A stretch of DNA of 64,000 nucleotides from Arthrobacter citreus (GCF_038405225.1 NZ_CP151657.1:496001-560000), one strand, 5' to 3'. Shown: positions 33,741-43,464, numbered from the stretch's first letter. The notes: generated from the sequence alone by a model not told the origin. Made by a program: numbers and translations.

Positions 33741-33820
33741 ATGCCGCTTCAGTCCGTTTAGCGCCATTTGATGTCGTTTAGTGCTGTTTGGAGCCGTATA
33801 ACTCTTTTTGACTCCGTTTG
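33741..33820. repeat. Eight degenerate tandem decamers upstream of the LysM gene
   Basis: Starting at 33741 the sequence falls into eight consecutive 10-bp units sharing a T-rich end: ATGCCGCTTC, AGTCCGTTTA, GCGCCATTTG, ATGTCGTTTA, GTGCTGTTTG, GAGCCGTATA, ACTCTTTTTG, ACTCCGTTTG. The TTT at positions 7-9 is kept in most. The period equals about one turn of B-DNA. It lies 46-125 bp upstream of the LysM start, in the gap between divergent genes. Confidence 0.7.
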
Positions 33821-33915
33821 GTGGAAGTCTGTCTACATGCCCGCTTCTGCCCTGTCTAGGGTGGTTTTCAGATTGTTTGATCCGCGGGGCCGTGGGCGGG
33901 AGCCAAGCCACCCGC

Positions 33916-33921
33916 TAGCCT
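33916..33921 (+). promoter_or_regulatory. -10 hexamer for leaderless small hypothetical
   Basis: TAGCCT ends 6 nt before the ATG at 33928; no ribosome site. Confidence 0.5.
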
Positions 33922-33927
33922 GAGCGC

Positions 33928-34476
33928 ATGCGATGGGACGCACTTTTTGCCGACATGGAGGCCCAAATGGCCTCCGCACACCAGCTGGCACAGGACTCGG
34001 AGGTATCAGAGCGGCTTCGGACGGATTTCGCCTCTATTGAGCTGGCAGCCCGGCTGCACAGCCAGATGGGCAGGCACTTGAAAGTGGATACCGGGCCGCC
34101 CGGATCCTTCGAGGGAGTGCTCAGCCATGTGGGCCGCGGATGGATTGTGCTTCAGGGCCGCCGCCCGGCCGTTGTCGCTCTTGGTCATGCGGTGCTGGTA
34201 ACGGGCATGGACCGCTACTCCGCGGTGGAAGCACCGCCCGCGCGGCTGGGGCTTGCTTCGGCACTGCGCGGTCTCTCCCGAGACCGGGCCCAGGTGCAGG
34301 TTTTCCTGGCCGGGCGGCCGGCGGCATCCGCCCTCGACGGCAGCGTGGACCGGGTCGGGAAGGACTTTTTTGAACTGTCCCTGACATCGCGGGGCGAACC
34401 CCGGCGGGCCGGCAACGTCCGGGGAGTCGGGCTGGTGCCACTGCATGCGGTGGCGGCGGTCTGCTCGGCCGGATAG
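33928..34476 (+). CDS. Conserved hypothetical protein
   Basis: 182 residues, no signal peptide or membrane helix. N-terminal helix (MRWDALFADMEAQMASAHQ), then GVLSHVGRGWIVLQ, ALGHAVLVTGMDRYSA and a C-terminal strand pattern with LDGSVDRVGKDFFELSL and VPLHAVAAV. The strand-turn repeats (GVLSHVGRGWIVL / GSVDRVGKDFFEL) suggest a small beta-barrel of Sm- or SH3-like type, but I do not recognise a family with certainty. It is placed between the LysM gene (divergent) and the HTH gene (convergent). Leaderless start. Real gene on codon usage; function unknown. Confidence 0.7.
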   Translation: MRWDALFADMEAQMASAHQLAQDSEVSERLRTDFASIELAARLHSQMGRHLKVDTGPPGSFEGVLSHVGRGWIVLQGRRPAVVALGHAVLVTGMDRYSAVEAPPARLGLASALRGLSRDRAQVQVFLAGRPAASALDGSVDRVGKDFFELSLTSRGEPRRAGNVRGVGLVPLHAVAAVCSAG

Positions 34477-34570
34477 CCGCGGGCGGATAAGCCAGCGCGG
34501 CACTGATCCCTGCCGCGCGGGCCAGCCCCGCGGCCCGGTGGAACCGCCGGATCTTCTGTTCCCGCAGGCC

Positions 34571-34804
34571 CTAGTGCTCCGAGGGTGCGCTCTCCGAAGC
34601 ATCCTCACGTTGCGGCGCGGCGGAACGGCGGTAGGCCTCGGCGATGAATTCCTCCAGCACACGGGATTCCACCCGCCACTGGCCCCGGCCGCCAATCTGG
34701 ATGGCAGGCAGCTCGCCGGACCTCACCAGGGCGTACGTCTGCGAGGAGGATATGTTCAAAACCTCGCCAACATCGGCCAGTGTCAGGAACCTCTTTTCAC
34801 CCAC
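34571..34804 (-). CDS. BldC/excisionase-like helix-turn-helix protein
   Basis: 77 residues: a MerR-like winged helix without an effector domain (FLTLADVGEVLNISSSQTYALVRSGELPAIQIGG, then GQWRVESRVLEEFIAEAYRR). Such HTH_17 proteins include BldC of Streptomyces and phage excisionases. BldC binds cooperatively to tandem direct repeats, which is of interest because a decamer array lies 750 bp away. The GTG at 34804 is the start; the ribosome site is mediocre. No integrase nearby, so a chromosomal regulator is more likely than an excisionase. Confidence 0.82.
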   Translation of the reverse strand: MGEKRFLTLADVGEVLNISSSQTYALVRSGELPAIQIGGRGQWRVESRVLEEFIAEAYRRSAAPQREDASESAPSEH

Positions 34805-35009
34805 GAATCCACTTCGCTTCCATTAGCCGTTCCCTTCGCCGCACTGTTGCCTTCAGTCTCCCACCCCGGCCGGTGCTCCGGCCAAGTTATCCACACTTTG
34901 GAATTCCACGAAAATCACCGTTTCCTTCCGCCGGTTTGTGGTCAACAATGGCAGCGATTGCACGTCCGGGGTTGTGCAGCCCCGGATCCAGGTGCCACCA
35001 GGGGGAAAA

Positions 35010-35657
35010 ATGAGTCTCACTACAACCGTGCCGGCCTCCGCGCCGCGCCTGAAAAAACCGTCGTGGAAGGATCCGCGGCTGCTGCTGGGCATCATGCTGG
35101 TGCTGGCCTCCACCGCAGGCGTCGTGGCGCTGGTGGGCTCGGCGGACCAGACCACTGAGGTGTTCGTCGTGGACGAGGACATCCCGGTGGGAACGCCCGT
35201 CAGCGCTGAGGATCTGGCCGTGGTGCCGGTGCGGCTGGGCGATGTCTCCGGTTCCTATCTGCCGGCGTCCGAAGGAATCCCCGAACGGTCAGTGGCATCG
35301 TCACTGCTGCGCAAGGGCGAACTGGTGGCCCGCAGCCAGCTGGGAACCGCCGACGGCCTGAAACGCAAACCGGTGGGTCTGCGGGTGGACGACCTCCTTC
35401 CCAGCGGAACCCGGGCCGGGTCGAGGGTCGATGTCTGGGTGGCCCTGCCGGACGAACGAAACGGTTTCAAGGAGCCGCAGAAGATCCTCACGGCCGCTGA
35501 AATCTCGGAGCTGACAGTGGACGAGTCCGTGCTGGGCGCCAACCGGTCCACGCAGATCCTCGTCCTGGTGGAGGACGAGGACCTTGCCGGCCTGCTGAGC
35601 GCGCAGTCGAACGGCGCGAAAATCGCAGTGGTCCAGAACCCCGGCGCCGGCTCATGA
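35010..35657 (+). CDS. SAF-domain (CpaB/RcpC-like) membrane protein
   Basis: 215 residues. A short basic cytosolic tail, one membrane helix (about 23-45), then a SAF domain starting VFVVDEDIPVGTPVSAEDLAVVPVRLG and RSVASSLLRKGELVARSQL. CpaB/RcpC proteins are periplasmic parts of Tad pilus machines. Start: AGGGGG 4 nt before the ATG; the frame is open 24 codons further upstream, without support. Its stop overlaps the CpaE-like gene (ATGA). No TadA, TadB/C or prepilin is in the window. Confidence 0.83.
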   Translation: MSLTTTVPASAPRLKKPSWKDPRLLLGIMLVLASTAGVVALVGSADQTTEVFVVDEDIPVGTPVSAEDLAVVPVRLGDVSGSYLPASEGIPERSVASSLLRKGELVARSQLGTADGLKRKPVGLRVDDLLPSGTRAGSRVDVWVALPDERNGFKEPQKILTAAEISELTVDESVLGANRSTQILVLVEDEDLAGLLSAQSNGAKIAVVQNPGAGS

Positions 35658-37018
35658 ACATTCCGGTGGTGACTGTCGGCAGCGGTGTGGGCAACCTGGT
35701 CCAGGACCTGGAGCGGCTTCACGGCCCGCTCACCGTGGTCCGGCGCTGCGCCGAGCTGCCGGAACTGGTTGCGGCGTGCCAGAGCGGCATTGCCCGTGCG
35801 GCCATCGTGGCCGACGACGCCGGGGAGGTCACCGCAGCGCTGGCCGAACGCCTTGCCGCGTCGGGCGTGGCGCTGCTGGTGCTGGCGGACGACGAAGGGT
35901 CCCGCGAGCGGCTCAGCGCGCTCAGCATTGTCCATGCACCCCGGGGATCCGCCGCCGAAATGCTCTCGGACCTTGTGGCCGACGCCGTGCATCAGCTGGA
36001 CGGGCGGCCGGCTGCGGCCTTGCTGGCGGATCCGGCCGGGGCGCTGCTCACCTGGTCGGCTGATGGTTCCGGATGGCCGGTCCGCCCGGCAGGCCGCGCC
36101 GATGCTCCGGGAAGCGGTCCTTCTCCGGAGCAGGAGGGCGGGGACGGGGAAAGAGGGGAGGGGGACGGGAAACCCGCGGGCACCATTGTTGCGGTGTGGG
36201 GTCCGGCGGGCGCGCCGGGACGGACCACCTTTGCCGTGAACTTTGCGGCGGAAGCGGCGGCGGATGGGAAGACTGTCCTGCTGATGGATGCCGACACGTA
36301 TGGTTCCTCGGTGGCCGCGAGCCTGGGACTCCTGGACGAGTCCGCCGGCGTGGCCCAGGTTTGCCGGCTCGCCGATCAGGGACTGCTGGACCGGCAGTCG
36401 CTGCTCCGCAGCGCGCTGAGCGTGTCTTTGAAGGGGCAGCGTTTGCTGGTGCTGACCGGAATCACCCGTTCCGACCGCTGGGTGGAGCTGCGCCCCACGG
36501 CCCTGGGACTGGTCCTGGACCAGGCACGGAAGACGGCGGACCTGATTGTCATCGACTGCGGCTTCAGCTTGGAGGCTGACGAAGAACTGAGCTTCGACAC
36601 GCTGGCGCCGCGGCGAAACGGAGCCACCCTGCGGGCCCTCGAACTGGCGGACACCGTATATGCCGTGGGGGCGGCCGACTCCGTGGGAATTCCGCGCCTG
36701 GTCCGGGCGCTCGCCGAGCTGGAGGGCGCAGTCCCCGGCACCGTGCCCAGGGTGGTGCTCAACAAGGTCCGGGCGTCCGCCGTCGGCCGTTCCCCCGAGC
36801 GCCAGCTGCGTGACGCATGGGAGAGATTTGGCCCCGGAACGGAGATAACGGCCTTCCTCCCGGCTGACTTCACCTCGATGGATGCGGCTTTGCTGGGCGG
36901 CTCAGCTCTGCTGGAGACAGCTCCTTCCTCGCCCCTGCGGCAGGCAATTGCTGCGCTCGCCGGCGTGCCGGCGTCGTCCCGGGGCCGGCTGAAGCGGCGT
37001 GCGGCACGTGCAAAGTGA
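35654..37018 (+). CDS. CpaE-like MinD/ParA-family ATPase
   Basis: 454 residues. The first 120 form a receiver-like domain without the phospho-acceptor aspartate, as in CpaE. An acidic, Gly-rich linker (about 148-172) leads to a deviant Walker A, GPAGAPGRTT (about 182-191), where the usual GKT lysine is arginine. Walker A' LLMDADTYGSSVA and the LIVIDCGF Walker B strand are present. CpaE proteins place Tad machines at cell poles. Co-translated with the SAF gene. ATP binding may be retained; hydrolysis is uncertain. Confidence 0.83.
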   Translation: MNIPVVTVGSGVGNLVQDLERLHGPLTVVRRCAELPELVAACQSGIARAAIVADDAGEVTAALAERLAASGVALLVLADDEGSRERLSALSIVHAPRGSAAEMLSDLVADAVHQLDGRPAAALLADPAGALLTWSADGSGWPVRPAGRADAPGSGPSPEQEGGDGERGEGDGKPAGTIVAVWGPAGAPGRTTFAVNFAAEAAADGKTVLLMDADTYGSSVAASLGLLDESAGVAQVCRLADQGLLDRQSLLRSALSVSLKGQRLLVLTGITRSDRWVELRPTALGLVLDQARKTADLIVIDCGFSLEADEELSFDTLAPRRNGATLRALELADTVYAVGAADSVGIPRLVRALAELEGAVPGTVPRVVLNKVRASAVGRSPERQLRDAWERFGPGTEITAFLPADFTSMDAALLGGSALLETAPSSPLRQAIAALAGVPASSRGRLKRRAARAK

Positions 37019-37102
37019 CCTTTTCATCCTTGAGAGATAGGCTCGAGTAAGGCCACCCGCAAAGAAGCGGAGGGCGAAAAGGCTACAACGGAGGCGTATT
37101 AC

Positions 37103-40100
37103 ATGTCGTCTGGATCCCGTATTCCGGATCTACCAGGTACCGACGATTCCCTGGATGAATTTATAGGGAACTACTACGAGCATCTGGCAGGGGAAGACGC
37201 AGACGGATATCCGCGCTCTTCCCTGCGCGAAAGGGCCGAGCGCCACCGCGAAGTGGGGTCCATCCGGCCCGAAGGACAGGCCTCCGTTGCCGTCTTCGAT
37301 CAGGGCGATGCCAGCATCGTCATGATCGTCACCGACGACATGCCGTTCCTGGTCGATTCCGTGACGGCGGAAATTGTTCGGCAGAACGCCGCCATCCGGC
37401 TCGTTGTGCATCCCACGTTCCTGGTGAGCCGGGACCGGGAAACCGGAGAGCTGCAGGCCGTGCACCGGGTGCCGGCCACCGCAGGGGTCTCCAGCGGCGA
37501 CACCGCGGCGCTGCCCAATCTCTCCGCCCTGCTGGGCCGGCAGGACGAGACCACCCGCATTGAATCCTGGATTGCGGTGGAAATCGCACGACTGCCCGAT
37601 GAGGCGCAGCGCAGCGGGCTGACCGGGGGACTGCGCAAGGTCCTGGAAGACGTGCGCCTGGCCGTCACCGACTGGCCGGCCATGCGGGCCAAGGTCCACG
37701 AGGTGTCCCGCTCTCTCGAAGAAGTGCCCACTGCCGGACAGATCCCGGACCTGCAGCAGGCACGGGAACTGCTGTCCTGGCTGGACAACGGAAACTTCAC
37801 GTTCCTGGGGTACCGCGAGTATGACCTCATCACCGAAAACGGTGAGGATGTCCTGCGCGTCAGCGAGGACAAGGGACTGGGGCTGCTCAGCCGTGCCTCG
37901 GCCTCCGGACGGGTGCAGCACCTGACCACTGCCGGCCGGGCAAAGGCCCGGGAAAAGCGCGCGCTTGTCATCACCAAGGCAAACTCCCGCTCCACCGTGC
38001 ACCGTGCCGCCTACCTGGACTACATCGGCATCAAGCGCTTCGACGCGCAGGGCAACGTGAACGGGGAGCGCCGCTTTATCGGCCTGTTCTCCACCGGCGC
38101 CTACACCGGCTCCGTGCGTAACGTGCCGATCGTGCGGGACAAGGTGCGGGAAGTCATGCAGCGCGCAGGGTTCCCCGCGGATTCGCACTCCGGCAAGGAC
38201 CTGCTGTCCATCCTGGAGACCTACCCGCGTGATGAGTTGTTCCAGATCGATGGGGACGCACTGCTGGACACCGCGCGGAGCATCCTTCGGCTGCAGGAGC
38301 GGCGCCGGACCCGGCTGTTCCTGAGGCCGGATGTATACGGCCGGTTCATGTCCGCCCTGGTCTTCCTGCCGAGGGACCGGTACAACACCTCCGTGCGCCT
38401 GCGCATCCAGGACGAGCTTCGTTCAACCTTCAAAGCCGAGTCCATCGACTTCGAGGCACGGCTTACCGAGTCCGCGCTTGCCCGCATCTTCTTCCGGATC
38501 CGGCTGCCCCGGGGCGCCGAGATTGTGGAGCTGGACGCGGCGGCACTGGAACAGCGCCTCGTGCAGGCAGCCCGGTCCTGGAGCGAAGGCATCGGCGAGG
38601 TGCTCCGCTCCACCTTCAGCGCTGACGCCGCAGGAAAGCTGACAGGCCTGTGGGCGGAAGCTTTCCCGGCCGACTACCGCGTGGCTTACGAGGTGGAGGA
38701 TGCCCTCGAGGACATTTGCCGCTTGGAAGCCCGTGCCGCGTCGCCTGACACCGCGCCGGAACTTTTTGTCTACGTCCCGGAGGCCTCCCGCCGCAGCGGC
38801 GGTGAGGATGCCCGGCTGAAGCTGTACCTGCTGCAGCCGCGTTCCCTGACGCAGATCCTTCCCATCCTGCATAACCTCGGCCTGGAAGTCCTCGATGAAA
38901 GGCCCTTTGAAATCAGCCGCGGGGACGGCACCACCTTCCACCTGTATGACCTGGGCCTGAAATACCCCGCCGGCATGGATCCGGAAAAAACCGGATCCCT
39001 CCTGGCCGAGGCCTTCGGCGCCGCCACTTCCGGAGCCAGCGAATCGGATTATTTCGACCGGCTGATCCTGGAGCTGGGGATGTCCTGGCGTCAGGTGGTG
39101 ATCCTGCGCAGCTACGCCAAGTACATGCGCCAGCTGGGGAACACCAATTCCTACGGCTTTGTCGCAGGAACGCTCAGGCGCAACCCCGACGTGGCCAGGG
39201 CCCTGGTGGGGCTCTTCGACGCCCGTTTCAACCCGGATCTCTCCGACGAGGAACGAAGCGCGGCGGAGGAAGCGGCACGAAACGCCCTCGACGCCGGTTT
39301 GGAGAAGGTGCCCACGCTCGACGCCGACCGGGTTCTGCGCACCGTGGCTAACCTGATCAACGCCACGCTCCGCACCAACTTCTACCAGGACAAGCCGTAC
39401 GTCAGCTTCAAACTGAACACCGCAGCTATCGAGGGTGCTCCGTTCCCGCGTCCCAAGTTTGAAATCTGGGTCTATTCCCCGCGGGTCGAAGGCGTGCACC
39501 TGCGCTTCGGCGAGGTGGCGCGGGGCGGTCTGCGCTGGTCCGACCGGCGCGAGGACTTCCGCACCGAGATCCTGGGCCTGGTGAAGGCACAGACAGTGAA
39601 GAACGCCGTCATTGTGCCCACCGGTGCCAAGGGCGGGTTCTACGCCAAGCAGCTGCCGGATCCCGCCGCGGACCGCGCGGCGTGGATGGAAGAGGGCAAG
39701 GAAAGCTACCGCACCTTCATCCGCGCGCTGCTGGACATCACTGACAACCTGGTCATCTCCGACGGCACCGAGCAGGTTGTCCCGCCGCGGCGCGTTGTGC
39801 GCCACGACGGCGACGACAGCTACCTGGTGGTTGCCGCCGACAAGGGCACGGCGTCCTTCTCCGACATCGCCAACGCCCTGTCGGCAGAGTACGGTTTCTG
39901 GCTCGGCGACGCGTTCGCCTCCGGCGGCTCCGTCGGCTACGACCACAAGGCCATGGGCATCACCGCCCGCGGCGCCTGGGAATCGGTCAAGCGCCACTTC
40001 AGCGAGCTCGGCGTCGACACGCAGACCGAGTCCTTCACCGCCGTCGGTGTGGGCGACATGAGCGGCGACGTCTTCGGCAACGGCATGCTCCTGTCCGAAC

Positions 40101-41947
40101 ACACCAAACTGGTGGCCGCCTTTGACCACCGCCACATCTTCCTGGATCCGAATCCCGATCCGGCGGCTTCACACGCGGAGCGCCGGCGGCTGTTCGAGCT
40201 TCCGCGTTCATCCTGGGCCGACTACGACTCATCGCTGATCAGCACCGGCGGCGGGGTCTTCCCGCGCCAGTCCAAGAGCATTCCGCTGAGTCCCGAGGTC
40301 CGTGCGGTCCTGGGCCTGGAGGACTCGGTGACCAAGATGAGCCCGCCGGATCTGCTCCGGGCCATCCTGAAGGCACCGGCGGACCTGCTGTACAACGGCG
40401 GAATCGGCACCTATGTGAAGGCCTCCACGGAGACCAACACCGAGGTGGGCGACAAGGCCAACGACGCCATCCGGGTGGATGGCCGGGACCTGAGGGTCAA
40501 GGTGATCGGTGAAGGCGGAAACCTGGGCATGACCCAGCGCGGACGCATTGAAGCCGCCCGTGCCGGAGTTATCCTCAACACCGACGCCATCGATAACTCG
40601 GCCGGCGTTGACTGCTCCGACCACGAGGTCAACATCAAGATCTTCGTGGACCGGATGGTGGCCGCCGGGCGCCTTGACCCGGCTGAGCGCGCCGAGTTCC
40701 TGCACTCCATGACCGACGAAGTCGGCCGCCTGGTGCTGCAGGACAACAAGGACCAGAACATGCTCCTGCTCAACGACCGCCGGCACGTCATCGAGTGGAG
40801 CCCCAGCTTCGAGCGCCTGATGGACTGGCTCGAGAAGCACGCTGACCTGAACCGGGAGCTGGAGGCCCTGCCGACCAACGCCGAGCTCCGTGCCCGGGTG
40901 GCAGCAGGCGAAGGCCTCACATCCCCGGAACTGTCGGTGCTGGCCGCATACGCCAAGATCGAGCTGACCAAGGCACTGACCAACTCCGACCTGGCTGATG
41001 ATCCGTACTTCAGCGGCACGCTGCGCCGGTACTTCCCGAAGCAGCTGGTGGAGCGGTTCGACGACCAGCTGGACACCCATCCGCTGCGCCGCGAAATCAT
41101 CGCCACCATGGTGGCCAACGACATCATCAACATCGGTGGCATCACCTTTGCGTTCCGTGTCATGGAAGAGACCTCGGCCACCGAGGCCATGGTGGCGCGC
41201 GCCTTCACCGCCCTGCGCGAAATCTACGAGATTGACGGAGTCATCCGGGTGCTCAACTCGCTGCCGGCGAGCTTCCCCACCCGGAACTGGACCACCATCC
41301 ACCTGGACATGCGCCGGCTGCTGGACCGTGCAGTGCGTTGGTTCATCAACCACGTGGGCCGCGGGAGCTCGATCGACGAGGACATCGAGGCCTTCAAGCC
41401 CGTTGTGGGGCCGCTGCGCGCCAACCTTTTGGATTACCTGCAGGGAACGGACCGGGAACGGTTCCAGGCAGCACTGGAACGCTCCCGCGAGTGGGAGCTG
41501 CCGGACGATCTCGGCACCTATTGGGCGGAACTGTTCGAAAGCTTCGGGCTGCTGGACATCTCCCTGTTGACGGCGAAGCGGGTGGACGAGCCGGCCGCGA
41601 ACGTTGCCGGGGTGTACTTTGCCCTGTACGAGCGGTTCGCCGTTGATGACCTGCTGGAACGGATCACCAAACTGCCCCGCGGCGACCGGTGGCAGGCGCT
41701 GGCCAGGGCGGCCCTGCGGGACGACCTGTACTCCACTGTTGCCGACATGACGGTGGCCGCGCTGAAGGCAACCGCCGGACATGCGGGGGAGGACCCGCTG
41801 AAGCGGGTGGAACTGTGGGAAGAGCAGAACTCCGACAATTTGGAGCGCGCCCGGGTGATGTTCGAAGATGTGAACAAGCTCGAGCACGACGACATGGCTT
41901 CCCTCTCGGTTGCCCTGCGCCTGCTTCGCTCCATCGTTCGCCGCTAG
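37103..41947 (+). CDS. gdh: NAD-specific glutamate dehydrogenase, large (GDH-180) type
   Basis: 1614-residue NAD-dependent glutamate dehydrogenase, which oxidises glutamate to 2-oxoglutarate and ammonium. It has long N-terminal regulatory (ACT-like) domains (residues 1-700), the catalytic Glu/Leu/Phe/Val dehydrogenase core near 780-1200 (EVARGGLRWSDRREDFRTEILGLVKAQTVKNAV and VPTGAKGGFYAKQ with the substrate lysines), and a helical C-terminal region. The ATG follows CGGAGG. Length matches the Streptomyces/Mycobacterium GDH-180 class. Mycobacterial homologues are controlled by GarA; that regulator is not in this window. Confidence 0.97.
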   Translation: MSSGSRIPDLPGTDDSLDEFIGNYYEHLAGEDADGYPRSSLRERAERHREVGSIRPEGQASVAVFDQGDASIVMIVTDDMPFLVDSVTAEIVRQNAAIRLVVHPTFLVSRDRETGELQAVHRVPATAGVSSGDTAALPNLSALLGRQDETTRIESWIAVEIARLPDEAQRSGLTGGLRKVLEDVRLAVTDWPAMRAKVHEVSRSLEEVPTAGQIPDLQQARELLSWLDNGNFTFLGYREYDLITENGEDVLRVSEDKGLGLLSRASASGRVQHLTTAGRAKAREKRALVITKANSRSTVHRAAYLDYIGIKRFDAQGNVNGERRFIGLFSTGAYTGSVRNVPIVRDKVREVMQRAGFPADSHSGKDLLSILETYPRDELFQIDGDALLDTARSILRLQERRRTRLFLRPDVYGRFMSALVFLPRDRYNTSVRLRIQDELRSTFKAESIDFEARLTESALARIFFRIRLPRGAEIVELDAAALEQRLVQAARSWSEGIGEVLRSTFSADAAGKLTGLWAEAFPADYRVAYEVEDALEDICRLEARAASPDTAPELFVYVPEASRRSGGEDARLKLYLLQPRSLTQILPILHNLGLEVLDERPFEISRGDGTTFHLYDLGLKYPAGMDPEKTGSLLAEAFGAATSGASESDYFDRLILELGMSWRQVVILRSYAKYMRQLGNTNSYGFVAGTLRRNPDVARALVGLFDARFNPDLSDEERSAAEEAARNALDAGLEKVPTLDADRVLRTVANLINATLRTNFYQDKPYVSFKLNTAAIEGAPFPRPKFEIWVYSPRVEGVHLRFGEVARGGLRWSDRREDFRTEILGLVKAQTVKNAVIVPTGAKGGFYAKQLPDPAADRAAWMEEGKESYRTFIRALLDITDNLVISDGTEQVVPPRRVVRHDGDDSYLVVAADKGTASFSDIANALSAEYGFWLGDAFASGGSVGYDHKAMGITARGAWESVKRHFSELGVDTQTESFTAVGVGDMSGDVFGNGMLLSEHTKLVAAFDHRHIFLDPNPDPAASHAERRRLFELPRSSWADYDSSLISTGGGVFPRQSKSIPLSPEVRAVLGLEDSVTKMSPPDLLRAILKAPADLLYNGGIGTYVKASTETNTEVGDKANDAIRVDGRDLRVKVIGEGGNLGMTQRGRIEAARAGVILNTDAIDNSAGVDCSDHEVNIKIFVDRMVAAGRLDPAERAEFLHSMTDEVGRLVLQDNKDQNMLLLNDRRHVIEWSPSFERLMDWLEKHADLNRELEALPTNAELRARVAAGEGLTSPELSVLAAYAKIELTKALTNSDLADDPYFSGTLRRYFPKQLVERFDDQLDTHPLRREIIATMVANDIINIGGITFAFRVMEETSATEAMVARAFTALREIYEIDGVIRVLNSLPASFPTRNWTTIHLDMRRLLDRAVRWFINHVGRGSSIDEDIEAFKPVVGPLRANLLDYLQGTDRERFQAALERSREWELPDDLGTYWAELFESFGLLDISLLTAKRVDEPAANVAGVYFALYERFAVDDLLERITKLPRGDRWQALARAALRDDLYSTVADMTVAALKATAGHAGEDPLKRVELWEEQNSDNLERARVMFEDVNKLEHDDMASLSVALRLLRSIVRR

Positions 41948-41969
41948 AAACAACGAAGAAAACGAGACT

Positions 41970-43451
41970 GTGGCCATATTTACCGATCCCATCAAGGACC
42001 ATGCTGATTTCGGACCGGGGGACGCGGAGTGGCTGCACCTCCTGGTCGGCGACTGGCAGCTGGTCGCCGACCTGGCCTTCGCCGACCTGGCGCTGTGGTT
42101 TCCGCTGCCGGACGGCAGCTACGTGGCGCTGGCACACGCCCGCCCCTCGACGTCGCACACTGTCTTCCACAGTGACTTCGTCGGGGAGCGGATCCGCGCC
42201 GATCTGCAGCCGCTGGTGGACAAGGCGTGGGCCAGCCAGGTCATCGAGCGTTCCAGCGAAACCGACTGGACCACTGAAACGGCCATGCGGGTGGAGGCCA
42301 TCCCCTTCGTCCGCAACGGCCGCACCCTGGCCGTGGTCACCAGCCACATGGACCTGTCCTCCTCCCGGATGCCCTCGCGGCTGGAACTGACCTACCGGCA
42401 GTGCGCGTACGACCTGCTGCGGATGGGGACGCTGGGGCTGTGGCCAGACTTCGCGACGCCCACCGGCTCGCGGCGGGGTGCGCCCCGCGTCGGCGACGGG
42501 CTGATCCGGTTGGATGCCGACGGCGTCGTGCAGTACGCGTCTCCGAACGGCGTCTCGGCGTTCCGCCGGCTCGGTGACATGGAGACTTTGGAGGGGCGGT
42601 CCCTGGCGGAAATCACGACCGCGCTCCTCAAAGACCGCCGCATGGTGGATGAAACCCTTCCCCTCGTGGTGACCGGGCGTATGCCATGGCGCACCGAGAT
42701 TGAATCCCGGGGTGTCAGCCTGTCGCTGCGGGCCATCCCGCTGCGGGACGAGAAGGAGCGGTTCGGAGCCCTGGTGCTGTGCCGGGACGTTTCCGAGCTT
42801 CGCCGCCGCGAAATGGAACTGGTGTCCAAGGATGCCACCATCCGGGAGATCCACCACCGCGTCAAGAACAACCTGCAGACCGTGGCCGCCCTGCTGCGCA
42901 TGCAGTCCCGGCGCATGGAGAGCGAAGAGGGCAAGCAGGGGCTGGCGCAGGCCATGCGCCGGGTCTCGACCATTGCCCTGGTCCACGAGACGCTGTCCCA
43001 GGGGCTGACGCAGAATGTGAACTTCGACGAGCTCATTGACCGGCAGTTCCGGCTGGCGGCAGAGGTTGCATCACCCACCCAGCAGGTGCGCACCGAGAAG
43101 GAGGGGTCCTTCGGGGAGCTTCCCAGCGACTTCGCGACGCCGCTGGCACTGGTGATCAATGAGTTGGTGACCAACGCCGTCGAGCATGGGCTTTCGGACC
43201 GCAAGGGTACGGTGTGGCTCAGCGCTGCGCGCCAGATGGGGCCCGACGCCGAGGAAATCCTGACGGTCACGGTGGCCGACGACGGCGTGGGGCTGCCGCC
43301 GGGGCCGCGCCGGGAAGGACTGGGGCTGCAGATTGTCCGGACACTGGTGCAAAGCGAGCTGGACGGCACCATCGACTGGTCCTCGCGGCCCGGCGGTGGC
43401 ACCGAGGTGCGCATCGAAATGGGGCTGGACGCCGAATCACGCAGGAGCTGA
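41970..43451 (+). CDS. pdtaS: PdtaS-like sensor histidine kinase (GAF-PAS-HisKA_2)
   Basis: 493-residue soluble kinase with a GAF domain (1-150), a PAS domain (about 180-280), HisKA_2 with the HHRVKNNLQTVAALLRMQSRR box (about 294-314), and HATPase_c with NELVTNAVEHG, DDGVGLPPG and EGLGLQIV. This matches mycobacterial PdtaS, which phosphorylates the RNA-binding ANTAR regulator PdtaR in a copper/NO-responsive pathway. PdtaR is not in the window. The GTG at 41970 is 22 nt after the gdh stop; ribosome site weak. Confidence 0.93.
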   Translation: MAIFTDPIKDHADFGPGDAEWLHLLVGDWQLVADLAFADLALWFPLPDGSYVALAHARPSTSHTVFHSDFVGERIRADLQPLVDKAWASQVIERSSETDWTTETAMRVEAIPFVRNGRTLAVVTSHMDLSSSRMPSRLELTYRQCAYDLLRMGTLGLWPDFATPTGSRRGAPRVGDGLIRLDADGVVQYASPNGVSAFRRLGDMETLEGRSLAEITTALLKDRRMVDETLPLVVTGRMPWRTEIESRGVSLSLRAIPLRDEKERFGALVLCRDVSELRRREMELVSKDATIREIHHRVKNNLQTVAALLRMQSRRMESEEGKQGLAQAMRRVSTIALVHETLSQGLTQNVNFDELIDRQFRLAAEVASPTQQVRTEKEGSFGELPSDFATPLALVINELVTNAVEHGLSDRKGTVWLSAARQMGPDAEEILTVTVADDGVGLPPGPRREGLGLQIVRTLVQSELDGTIDWSSRPGGGTEVRIEMGLDAESRRS

Positions 43452-43464
43452 ACGGTTAAACACC

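Noticed and set aside
34571-34804. HTH protein as a prophage excisionase
   Set aside because: No integrase, att sites or phage genes nearby, and base composition matches the neighbours.
34887-34895. TTATCCACA, a perfect DnaA box
   Set aside because: Only one copy, no cluster, no AT-rich element and no dnaA/dnaN nearby; one match is not an origin.
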